Source: Chloroflexota bacterium
Lineage (GTDB): Bacteria > Chloroflexota > Dormibacteria > Dormibacterales > Dormibacteraceae
Direction: 5' to 3'
Assembly: GCA_005880175.1 (NCBI GenBank)
Contig: VBJR01000029.1
Span: forward strand, 1-14,105
Length of the DNA stretch: 14,105 nucleotides
The position numbers and the translations under genes are program-made. The notes beneath the pieces were generated by a model. That model did no database searches. It was not told where the DNA came from and saw only the letters and a program-made list of their open reading frames with translations. Below are positions 1 through 7,262 of the stretch, piece by piece (within the stretch, counting starts at the first letter, position 1; the number at the start of each line of letters is the position of its first letter).

Positions 1-681
1 CTGAACGCGACCAACCTGCACTTCGCGGACGTGGTGGTCACCACCAACCTCGCCGCCGCCGCGGGCGCGGTCGCGGCGCTGTTCACCATCTACCTGCTGA
101 CCAGGACGCTGGACGTCGGCATGGTCGGCAACGGGGCGATCGCGGCGCTCGTCGCCATCACGGCGCCCTCCGGCTACGTGGAGCCATGGGCGGCCATCGT
201 GATCGGCGCCGTGGCCGGCGTGATCGTGGTGGGCGGCGTCCTGGCGATCGAGAAGTACCTGGATGACCCGGTCGGATGCCTCCCGGCGCACGGCCTGGCC
301 GGGATCTGGGGCACGCTGTCCTGCGGCCTGTTCACCGTCCCGGCCCTGGCCAAGTTCAACGGCGTCGGCCAGGGCGGGCTGTTCTACACCGGCAGCTTCG
401 CCCAGCTGGGGGCGCAGGCGGTGGCGGTGACCGCCTCGTTCACGACCGTCTTCTGCCTGAGCTTCGCCATCTTCTGGGTGATCAAGAAGACGATCGGCCT
501 GCGCGTGTCCCCCCGGGAGGAGATGGAGGGGCTCGACATCAGCGAGCACGGCATGTGGGCGTACCCGGAGAGCTTCATGCCCGTGCCCGGCGGTGTGTAC
601 CGGCCGGCCGAGTTCCCGACGGTCAACCCGCACGAGGCGGCACATCCGGCGCCGCGGGTGAACGAGGGGGCGCGAGCATGA
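1..681 (+). CDS. amt: Ammonium transporter Amt, C-terminal part (5' end outside the window)
   Basis: The frame is open from base 1, so this is the last 226 residues of a longer protein. It is a membrane channel for ammonium/ammonia. Several hydrophobic helices are visible (about residues 11-35, 45-57, 62-83, 94-107, 125-152). The segment DDPVGCLPAHGLAGIWG carries His97 of the fragment (codon 289-291), which matches the second of the two conserved pore histidines of the family (His318 in E. coli AmtB). The cytosolic tail starts with IKKTIGLRVSPREEMEGLD and contains the typical Amt ending GLDISEHG; an extra Pro/Ala-rich tail of about 40 residues follows. The stop overlaps the start of the P-II gene (ATGA), the usual amtB-glnK arrangement. 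The family assignment is firm; the first half, with the other pore histidine, cannot be seen. Confidence 0.95.
   Translation: MNATNLHFADVVVTTNLAAAAGAVAALFTIYLLTRTLDVGMVGNGAIAALVAITAPSGYVEPWAAIVIGAVAGVIVVGGVLAIEKYLDDPVGCLPAHGLAGIWGTLSCGLFTVPALAKFNGVGQGGLFYTGSFAQLGAQAVAVTASFTTVFCLSFAIFWVIKKTIGLRVSPREEMEGLDISEHGMWAYPESFMPVPGGVYRPAEFPTVNPHEAAHPAPRVNEGARA
664..670 (+). promoter_or_regulatory. Ribosome binding site of the P-II gene
   Basis: The purine run GAGGGGG lies 7 bases before the ATG at 678-680, inside the last codons of amt. It supports that ATG as the start and suggests that translation of the two genes is coupled. Confidence 0.6.
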
Positions 682-1055
682 AGCTGGTCATGGCGATCAT
701 TCGCCACGAGGCGCTGCAGGAGGTCCAGGACGTGCTGGACGAGTGCGGCGTGAGCGGGGTCACCGTCACCGAGGTCAAGGGCTGCGGCGCGCAGCGCGGC
801 TACACGGAGCGGTATCGGGGCACGGCCGTCAACATCTCCCTGCGGCCCCGGCTCAAGATCGAGGCGGTCATGCGCGACGAGATCGTCGACCGCGTCGTGG
901 AGATGATGGCCGGCGCCGCCCGCACCGGCGAGCAGGGGGAAGTGGGCGACGGCAAGATCTTCGTCCTCGACGTGGAGCAGGCCGTCCGCATCCGCACGGG
1001 CGAGCGGGGGCCGGAGACGGTCCAGCATGCGGCCCGCGCCATGTGGGGCCACTGA
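678..1055 (+). CDS. glnK: P-II nitrogen regulatory protein (GlnK type), atypical T-loop without Tyr51
   Basis: This 125-residue protein belongs to the trimeric P-II signal transducers, which bind ATP/ADP and 2-oxoglutarate and block the Amt pore when nitrogen is plentiful. Visible landmarks are VTVTEVKG (28-35), GYTERYRG (41-48), LKIEAV (59-64), AARTG (80-84), GDGKIFV (90-96) and RIRTGERG (104-111). Compared with E. coli GlnB/GlnK, Arg47, which enters the AmtB pore, is present. Position 51, normally the modified tyrosine, is Val, and Glu50 is Ala. Arg38 is replaced by Ala and Lys58 by Arg. Three extra residues lie in EQGEV (85-89), where E. coli has KI. The C-terminus is extended to MWGH. The gene overlaps the amt stop by ATGA, so it is probably co-transcribed and its product should act on this transporter. 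Membership of the family is secure; glnK rather than glnB is chosen from the amt linkage. The protein is probably not regulated by modification at Tyr51. Confidence 0.93.
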   Translation: MKLVMAIIRHEALQEVQDVLDECGVSGVTVTEVKGCGAQRGYTERYRGTAVNISLRPRLKIEAVMRDEIVDRVVEMMAGAARTGEQGEVGDGKIFVLDVEQAVRIRTGERGPETVQHAARAMWGH

Positions 1056-1068
1056 GCCCCGGACAACG

Positions 1069-1104
1069 CACGAAGGCCCCGGGCGTGTCCCCGGGGCCTT
1101 CGTG
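1069..1104. terminator. Strong hairpin between the convergent operons, probably a bidirectional terminator
   Basis: A perfect 15-bp inverted repeat (arms 1069-1083 and 1090-1104, CACGAAGGCCCCGGG and its complement) with a 6-base loop begins 14 bases after the P-II stop. There is no T run after it on either strand, which is common for high-GC actinobacterial terminators. As a perfect palindrome it can work from both sides, ending amt-glnK and backing up the end of the minus-strand operon. Confidence 0.8.
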
Positions 1105-1221
1105 ACCTCGTGGCTGCGCGTCAGGGCCCGGAAGGGCGCCCTCACGGTCGAGCGCTGGTCGCCGGCAGGCAGGCGCCGCGCACGTGGGCGGTGCACCAGC
1201 GCCCTGACCGCGGCTGCGCGG

Positions 1222-1252
1222 TGGCTCCAGCGGTGCCTCTCCGCTGGGGCCA
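1222..1252. terminator. Second, weaker hairpin just beyond the end of the minus-strand operon
   Basis: Arms 1222-1233 (TGGCTCCAGCGG) and 1241-1252 (CCGCTGGGGCCA) form a 12-bp stem around a 7-base loop, with one imperfect pair (1226/1248). In plus-strand RNA that pair is a G-U wobble and the stem is followed by UUUG. In minus-strand RNA it is an A-C mismatch, and the hairpin lies 20 bases after the stop at 1273. It could end either transcript; no other feature was seen in the rest of the gap 1105-1272. Confidence 0.45.
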
Positions 1253-1272
1253 TTTGTGCGTACGCCCCTGAC

Positions 1273-2991
1273 TCAGCCCCCGCCGACGGCGTCCGGCGCA
1301 CCCGCGTCCGGCAGCAGCGGGTCCCAGCGCAGGCCGCTCGACCGCTCGCCGCGGCCGGGGCGCTTGCGGCGCTGGAGCCACACGTGCAGCGAGCCGTCCT
1401 GCCACCGGCCGAGCTGCCAGCTGCGCTCCACCACCGCGCCGCCGCGAGGGACCTCCTCGTCCTGCACCCACCGGGGGCGGCGTGGGTCCAGCAGCGTGCC
1501 CTGGGGACCGACCTGGCCGCCGTCGAGCCGCTCCCACGCGCGCATCCGCGCCCGGCGCAGGCGGATCTCGGCCGTGCCGGCGCGCAGGCGTTCGGGCAGC
1601 AGCGGGATCCACCACGGCGGCGGTTCCCCGGACTCCAGGCGGTAGCGCCACGCGCCGGCGCCGGCCGCTGCGGACGGCGGGGCCAGCGCCGGCCGCGAGG
1701 CATGCCACGCTTCAGCGCGGTCCACGGCGCGGCCCAGCGGCCCCTCGACCAGGCGCTCGACGGCCCACGCCAGGTTCGCGCCCTCGTCGCGGGCCAGCAG
1801 CACGCGCTCCAGCGCCGGGCCCGCCACGTCGCCGCTCAGCGCTGGCGGCACGAACAGCCACGGCGCGCGGTGGCCGTCGTGCAGCTCGTCGCCGTCCAGC
1901 TCGTACAGCCGCCAGACGCGACGGGCCGGACCGGCCCGCCCGGCGTCGGCCCACGCCGTTGACGGCACCGCGGACCGGCCGCCGAACGTGTCGAACACCG
2001 CCACGGACGCGATCTCGGTCAGCGTGCCCGCCGGGACCCGCAGCGGCACCACGAACCAGTTGTTGCCGTACACGACCGCGAACTCGGCGACCAGCAGCCG
2101 TGCCATGTCGGCCGGTCCGGCCTCGATGTCGCCGAAGTCCACGCTCGCGTCCTCGAACTCCCACCAGCGCGACGCCGGCATCCCGCGGTAGCGGACTGGC
2201 ACCGGCAGGGCCGTGACGGTCCGCTCGGCCGCCGTGCCGCGCGGCCGCCCCGAAGCGGGCGCTGACGCGATGTCGAACGAGTACCAGTCCAGGTGCCCGC
2301 CGTCGTGGGCCGGCGCCCGCAGGGCAACCGGCGCGCCGGCTCCGGACACCTCCACGGAGAAGGAATACTCCAGGCGCTCGTCGTCCCAGGCCAGGTCGCC
2401 GGGCGCGCCGCCGCGGCGCCGGTACCACTCGCGCCAGGACGCCACGATCGCCAGCGCGCGCGCCGCGTCCGGCCCGGCCAGGGCCGCCCGCAGCGCGTCG
2501 GCGGAGGCGTCCGCCACCGCCGCGCCGTCGAGCCCGCGCCGCGCCAGCAGCGCCGCCGCCTCGCCCCCGGCGCTCGCCATCGCAACGAGCCGGTCCGGCG
2601 GCGCCGGCGCGAACGCGCGCGTCAGCGCGGCGGCGGCCGCGCCCAGCCCGGCGTCGCGGAGCATCCGCACCAGCCGGCGCCCGGCCCGCACCGACGCGTG
2701 GAGCCCGGCCGCGCCGAAGTCGGGGTCGGGCGCCGCCTCCACGACGGCCTCCAGCGGCCGGTCGCCGGTCAGCGGGTGCCGGTCGCCGGCGATCCCGACC
2801 ACGGCCGTCACCGGCGCGCTGCGGCCGCTCACGCGGATGCCCGCGGGCCGGGCGGCGTCCTCGCCGCGCAGCTCGCGGAGCTGCCACTGGCGGGAGACCA
2901 GCCACAGCGGGTCGGCCACGCGCGCCTCCAGCCCGCCGGTCAGCGCGACGTCGCGGGCCATGGCCTCGATCCGGGTCCAGCTCGTCCTCAC
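1273..2991 (-). CDS. Conserved protein of unknown function, last gene of the cassette
   Basis: This protein has 572 residues. The GTG start at 2991 overlaps the stop of the preceding gene (GTGA); no strong ribosome binding site is seen (only GGGTGG), so it probably depends on translational coupling. No signal peptide, membrane helix or catalytic motif is visible. The N-terminus carries ADPLWLVSRQWQLRELRGED (26-45), the middle RYRGMPASRWWEFED (267-281) and then VYGNNWFVVPLRVPAG (about 307-322). I recognise these as the signatures of a conserved uncharacterised family in which forms close to WLLARQWQLGEFRGEDAG and YRGMPAPRWWEFED recur, but I know no function for it. The end is rich in Arg and Trp, closing with RWDPLLPDAG. 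It is the distal member of the coupled run, and its product probably works with the products of the two genes before it. The coding call is firm; the role is unknown. Confidence 0.88.
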   Translation of the reverse strand: MRTSWTRIEAMARDVALTGGLEARVADPLWLVSRQWQLRELRGEDAARPAGIRVSGRSAPVTAVVGIAGDRHPLTGDRPLEAVVEAAPDPDFGAAGLHASVRAGRRLVRMLRDAGLGAAAAALTRAFAPAPPDRLVAMASAGGEAAALLARRGLDGAAVADASADALRAALAGPDAARALAIVASWREWYRRRGGAPGDLAWDDERLEYSFSVEVSGAGAPVALRAPAHDGGHLDWYSFDIASAPASGRPRGTAAERTVTALPVPVRYRGMPASRWWEFEDASVDFGDIEAGPADMARLLVAEFAVVYGNNWFVVPLRVPAGTLTEIASVAVFDTFGGRSAVPSTAWADAGRAGPARRVWRLYELDGDELHDGHRAPWLFVPPALSGDVAGPALERVLLARDEGANLAWAVERLVEGPLGRAVDRAEAWHASRPALAPPSAAAGAGAWRYRLESGEPPPWWIPLLPERLRAGTAEIRLRRARMRAWERLDGGQVGPQGTLLDPRRPRWVQDEEVPRGGAVVERSWQLGRWQDGSLHVWLQRRKRPGRGERSSGLRWDPLLPDAGAPDAVGGG

Positions 2992-5900
2992 GGCGCCACC
3001 CGGCCCGGCGCGAACACCGTCGGGATGGCGCGGCCGTAGTCGACCATGTCCTCCGGGCACACCGCCCGCAGCGTCGCCCACTCCATCGTCTCCAGCAGCG
3101 TGTCCACGACGAGCTCCAGGCTCCAGCGCTCGCGGTCCGGCGTGACCGCGAGCAGCCACGACTGCGGCGGCCGGCTGGCCGGCGCGTCGAACTGGACCGC
3201 GAGCCCGGTCACCTGGTCGGGCGCCGGGATGCGCTCGGCCCAGCGGTCCACGACCAGGCCGGTGACCTCGCCGGCCGGCCGCGCGCCCGGCTGCGTCACC
3301 GCGACGACCGACAGCCGGCCGCCCGCCCCGGGCGCCGCGGGCCCCATGGCCACCCACGGCTCGCCTGCCACCCGTGGCGACTGGCCGGCGACCGCGCGCA
3401 GCCCACCGGAGGGGCTCAGCAGCTCGCTGAGCATCCCGGCCGTCGCCAGGCGGCCGATCGCGGGCCGGACCCTGCCGACCGCGTCCAGCCAGTCGTCGAC
3501 GTCGGCCGGCGCGGCCAGGGCCGGGTCCAGCGCCACCGCGCCGTCGAGCGCGAAGCGGCGCAGCACCGGGAGGCCGCGGCCGAGCAGGACCGCCAGCCGG
3601 GCGGTCAGGCCGGGCTCGCGGTCGGCGCGGTCCACCGCGATGGCCGTGACCGCGGCCATCCGGGCGTCGGCGAGGCCCTCGAGCGCCGTCCCGGCGGCGA
3701 GGTCCGCCGGCGCCGCGCCGGTCGCGATGCCGAGCCGCGCCAGCGTCCCGGCGGCCGCGGCCACCGCCGCGCCGTCGCCGGCCTCCAGCGCGTCGTCGAG
3801 GCGGTCGCGGAGCAGGTCGATCCGCGTGACCAGCGCCTCGATCGCGTCGAGCGCGGCCGAGGCGTCGCCGCCGGCCGTCTCCGCGGCGGCGCCCGGCCGC
3901 ACGTCGGCCGCGCCCGCCGGCCGCAGCGACTCGACCGCCTGGCGCAGCTCGCGCGCCAGCACCCCGAACTCGCGCAGCGACACCTGGCCGGCACCGGCGG
4001 TGTCCACGGTCACCGGCACGCCCCACCCGGCCCGGCCGGCGGCCAGCGTCCGCAGCGCCGCCGTCGCGACGGCCGGGTCGTCGCCGGTCAGCGCGATCGC
4101 GTCGAGCGCCGACAGTCCGAGGTCGGCCAGCGTGAGTGGCGCGGTCCGGCCGGCGGCGGAGGAGACGGTGAACCCGACCGCGCTCGGCGCCGGGAGCAGC
4201 GACGCCACCCACGCCTCCAGGCCCGGCGCCACGGCGTCGCGCAGCCCGGCGGCCCAGCCTCCGCCCGGCGGCGGCGCGGAGGGGTCGAGCAGCACCAGCA
4301 CCCGGTGCTCGATCGCGGTCCCGGCGCGCGGCGTCAGCGGACCGCGCAGCTCCGGCGGCGGCCGCTCGCCCAGCGCGACCGCGTCCAGGATCGCCGTCGC
4401 CCGCTCGTGGTTGCCGGCCGCGAGCTGGTGGACGCCCTCGAACAGCGCGGCGTCCGAGACCGAGTCGAACGCGTCCGCCAGGCGGTCGAGCGCCGCGCGC
4501 ACGGCCGTGCCGGCGCCGCTCAGGCCGCCCGCCCGGTCCAGCTCCAGCAGCGCGATCCCGTCCACCGGCCGGTCCGGCGCCGCCCCGGGCGTCCCGGCCG
4601 CGGCCAGCACGAGCTTGCGGACCGGTCTGATCTGGGCGTCCGCGCCGAGGTCGTGGAGGGCGCGTTCGAAGCCGTAGCCGAGCAGGTCGCCCGGCGGCTG
4701 CCCGGCCCGGACGCCGTCCAGCAGCCACAGCGCCGAGCGCATCCGGCTCGAACGCAGGTCGACCGCGCCGGCAGACGCCGGGTCGTCGGAGCCGTGCGCC
4801 TCCCAGCCGGAGCGCAGCAGCGCGGCCGTGGCGGCGTGGGCCAGCGAGGGCGCGTGCACGAAGCCCGAGCTCGTGGCGTCCGCGGCCCGCGGCGCCAGGT
4901 CGGTGACCCATCCGAACCCGCCCACCTGGACGCCCTCCGGCCGCGCTCCGCGCAGCCGGTCGAGCCGTTCCGACGCCAGCGACGTGGCCCACGCGTCCAG
5001 CCGGTGCGTGCCCAGGCCCAGCGTCTCGCGCAGCAGCCACTCCAGGGTGCCGTCGTCCAGGGCGGCCAGGTCGTGGAGCGCCGCCCGCACCTCGTCCACC
5101 GCGCCGGCCGGCAGCAGGTCCAGCGTGCGGTCGAGGAGCTGGTACAGCAGCGGCTCCGGATCGGGCGGAGCGGGCGCCGGCGCGCCGCCGAGCCGGTCGC
5201 GCAGCCCGGCCAGGTAGTCGGCGGCCGACTGGCCGGAGGCGGCGACGAGCGGGGCGTCGCCCCACTCGGTGGCCTCCTGCTGGTACACGGCGCCGACCAG
5301 CTTCGTGTCGTCCTCGTCCAGCCGGCCCTCGTAGCGGTCGAGCCCGATCCAGCGCACCGGACGCTGCCGGTGCTCGAAGCCCCACAGCAGTCCCCGCACG
5401 GCATCCACGATGTCCAGCGCCCTGGCGCGCGTGTCGCCCAGGAACTGGTTCTCGACCGCGTCGTGGACGGCGTCCCACAGGTCGATCTGGGCGTCGATCG
5501 AGTCCGGGTCGCCCGCGCTCGCGAGCTGGTCGGCGTAGACGATGCCGACCTCGGTCGTGCCCTGCTGGTAGGGGCCGGTCGCCGCCGCCGTGATGGCCTC
5601 CAGCTGCGCCTCGTACGCCGACTGCGGCGTGAGCAGCGCCTCGATCCCGTTCAGGTCCGCGAAGGCGGTGATCGGGCGCGCGAACAGCCGGGCCGGGTGG
5701 GGGAGGCCGGCCAGCACCGTGGCGACGGCCGCCTCCAGGTTGTCGCCGCCGGGGTCGAGCGTCGGCACACCGGCCGCGCTCTCGCGCCAGACGTCGATCA
5801 GCAGCCCGACCAGCCGCTCCACCTGGCCGGCGGTCGTGCCCGGGTCCGGCTCGGCGACAGAGCGGCGCACCGGCAGCACGCCGTACGGCTGCTGGCCGAC

Positions 5901-6863
5901 CCGCAGCGTGGGCAGCGGCGCGCCGCCGGTCACGTGGTGCACGAACCAGCGGCGCAGCTCGTTCAGGGCCGCTTCGCCGAGCGCGTCCCGGTCGCCGACC
6001 TGGAGCAGCCGCCGGACCATCGTGCCCAGCACCGCCTCGTACAGCGCCTGCCGCATGCTCCGCGAGCGCGCCTGCTCGCCGCCGGTGCCGGCCGTGACCG
6101 ACCGCCACCGCCCGCTGGCACCGAGACCCAGCGCGTCCGCCAGGCGGTCCACGTCGTCGCCGGCGTCTCCGGCGGCCGGCACCCAGCCGGCGGCCGCCGA
6201 CGCCGTCTGGTTGGTCGGCGTGCCCTGGGCCACGAAGGACAGCGCGCCGGCGCGGGCGTGCGCGTCGAGCAGCCGGCGGACCGTGGCCGCGCCGGCGCCG
6301 GGGTCCACGCCCACGACCAGGAGCGCGTCCAGGCCCGCCCGCGCCGCCGCCGCCGTGCCGGTCAGCGGCACCGTGATCGCCATGCCCGCCGCCACCGCCC
6401 GGTCGTAGTCGACCATCCAGGCGAGGCCGTCGTCGACCACCAGGCCGCTGGCGCTCACCTCCCAGGTCGGCGCGGCCGGGTCGGGACCGGTGCGCAGGCC
6501 CGACGCCACGGGCAGGCCGGCGTGCTGGAACACCTGCTGGCCGCCCGCGAACCCGATCGCCAGCCACTGCCCGGGCAGCAGCACCGGGTGGCCGGCGTCG
6601 GCGCCGGCGCGGGTCACGACCTGCGCCTGGTCCGGAAGGATGCGGATGCGCAGCTCGGGCGGGTCGGCGTCGAGCGCGTACCGCGTCTCCAGCCGGACCG
6701 GCAGCAGCAGCAGCGGCAGGTCCGGGTCGAGCGCCGCGAACGGCAGGCCGTCGAGCACGCCGTCGGGAAGGTCACCGGGGGTCCACGGCGGCGGCGGCGC
6801 GGGCGGCTCGAACACGCTGAATCGCCGCCCGGTGACGACCGGCCGGCGCGGATGCGGTCTCAT
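2988..6863 (-). CDS. Large conserved protein of unknown function (1291 residues)
   Basis: The ATG start at 6863 is supported by a GGAGG 7 bases upstream and by an ATGA overlap with the preceding stop. After a Pro-rich leader (PPAPPPPW, 20-27) come LLPVRLETRY (53-62) and ELRIRILPDQ (70-79). RVGQQPYGVLPV follows at about 315-330, and near the C-terminus GLVVDRWAERIPAP (about 1201) with a later TLLETMEWATLR. These motifs mark a widespread uncharacterised family of very large bacterial proteins; I know of no demonstrated activity. The middle consists of long Ala/Leu/Asp-rich stretches that look helical. No signal peptide or transmembrane segment is seen, so a cytoplasmic or assembled location is likely. 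Because the preceding gene has lost its frame, the upstream sequence is open in this same frame up to 9473, so a gene caller could wrongly extend this protein to 2161 residues. The ribosome binding site and the family-like N-terminus argue for the start given here. Confidence 0.87.
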   Translation of the reverse strand: MRPHPRRPVVTGRRFSVFEPPAPPPPWTPGDLPDGVLDGLPFAALDPDLPLLLLPVRLETRYALDADPPELRIRILPDQAQVVTRAGADAGHPVLLPGQWLAIGFAGGQQVFQHAGLPVASGLRTGPDPAAPTWEVSASGLVVDDGLAWMVDYDRAVAAGMAITVPLTGTAAAARAGLDALLVVGVDPGAGAATVRRLLDAHARAGALSFVAQGTPTNQTASAAAGWVPAAGDAGDDVDRLADALGLGASGRWRSVTAGTGGEQARSRSMRQALYEAVLGTMVRRLLQVGDRDALGEAALNELRRWFVHHVTGGAPLPTLRVGQQPYGVLPVRRSVAEPDPGTTAGQVERLVGLLIDVWRESAAGVPTLDPGGDNLEAAVATVLAGLPHPARLFARPITAFADLNGIEALLTPQSAYEAQLEAITAAATGPYQQGTTEVGIVYADQLASAGDPDSIDAQIDLWDAVHDAVENQFLGDTRARALDIVDAVRGLLWGFEHRQRPVRWIGLDRYEGRLDEDDTKLVGAVYQQEATEWGDAPLVAASGQSAADYLAGLRDRLGGAPAPAPPDPEPLLYQLLDRTLDLLPAGAVDEVRAALHDLAALDDGTLEWLLRETLGLGTHRLDAWATSLASERLDRLRGARPEGVQVGGFGWVTDLAPRAADATSSGFVHAPSLAHAATAALLRSGWEAHGSDDPASAGAVDLRSSRMRSALWLLDGVRAGQPPGDLLGYGFERALHDLGADAQIRPVRKLVLAAAGTPGAAPDRPVDGIALLELDRAGGLSGAGTAVRAALDRLADAFDSVSDAALFEGVHQLAAGNHERATAILDAVALGERPPPELRGPLTPRAGTAIEHRVLVLLDPSAPPPGGGWAAGLRDAVAPGLEAWVASLLPAPSAVGFTVSSAAGRTAPLTLADLGLSALDAIALTGDDPAVATAALRTLAAGRAGWGVPVTVDTAGAGQVSLREFGVLARELRQAVESLRPAGAADVRPGAAAETAGGDASAALDAIEALVTRIDLLRDRLDDALEAGDGAAVAAAAGTLARLGIATGAAPADLAAGTALEGLADARMAAVTAIAVDRADREPGLTARLAVLLGRGLPVLRRFALDGAVALDPALAAPADVDDWLDAVGRVRPAIGRLATAGMLSELLSPSGGLRAVAGQSPRVAGEPWVAMGPAAPGAGGRLSVVAVTQPGARPAGEVTGLVVDRWAERIPAPDQVTGLAVQFDAPASRPPQSWLLAVTPDRERWSLELVVDTLLETMEWATLRAVCPEDMVDYGRAIPTVFAPGRVAP

Positions 6864-6870
6864 GAGGCGT

Positions 6871-6875
6871 CCTCC
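6871..6875 (-). promoter_or_regulatory. Ribosome binding site that fixes the start at 6863
   Basis: On the minus strand GGAGG lies 7 bases before the ATG at 6863-6861. It is the clearest internal ribosome binding site of the operon. It argues that translation restarts here and does not run through from the broken upstream gene. Confidence 0.65.
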
Positions 6876-7235
6876 GGGAGCATGGCGCTGGCGTGGATCA
6901 GCACGCGCACCGGCCGCTGGAACGTGATGCGCGCCATGGCCGCCGCGTCGTCGCCCCACGCGTCGCGGCCGCCGTTGCCGGCGAGCGCGCCGGCCTCCAC
7001 CAGCCACGAAGGGCCGGTCACGTCCACGAACGCGGGGGCCGGGCCGCCGGCCGGCGCCAGGTGCGACCAGGACAGGTCGGACCACCGCTTCGGCGGCCTG
7101 CCGCGGAGCTCGGCGCGCTGCGCGTCCAGCCCGAACCGCGTGCCGGACGGCCGCTGCTCCAGCACGAAGAACCAGCCCGGGTGCTTCGCCGGGTCCGTGC
7201 TGCCGCGCGCCGCCTTCACGGTCAGCGCGAAGCCC

Positions 7236-7262
7236 ATCGCACGCGGCCTCGACCGCATAGAC
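7236..7262 (-). other. Frame-break and probable deletion junction
   Basis: Family-like sequence in the first frame stops after the codons for VYAVEA (7262-7245). It resumes in another frame at AMGFALT, whose A and M codons are at 7240-7238 and 7237-7235. The break therefore lies in this short, GC-rich stretch. Neither frame meets a stop here, so the disruption shows only as a loss of family resemblance. Confidence 0.65.

Noticed and set aside
384..1703. A minus-strand frame of 439 codons across the P-II gene and the intergenic gap
   Set aside because: It is antisense to a clear P-II gene and crosses both hairpins; its composition is Arg/Ala-rich without motifs.
3046..4677. A 543-codon plus-strand frame rich in Ser, Ala and Arg
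   Set aside because: The composition is that of a frame-shifted antisense read of a high-GC gene; no start signal or family resemblance was seen.
6860..7237. A separate small gene of 125 residues starting at the ATG at 7237
   Set aside because: No ribosome binding site precedes it, and its sequence is the natural C-terminus of the family seen just upstream in the other frame, so it is a fragment of the broken gene.
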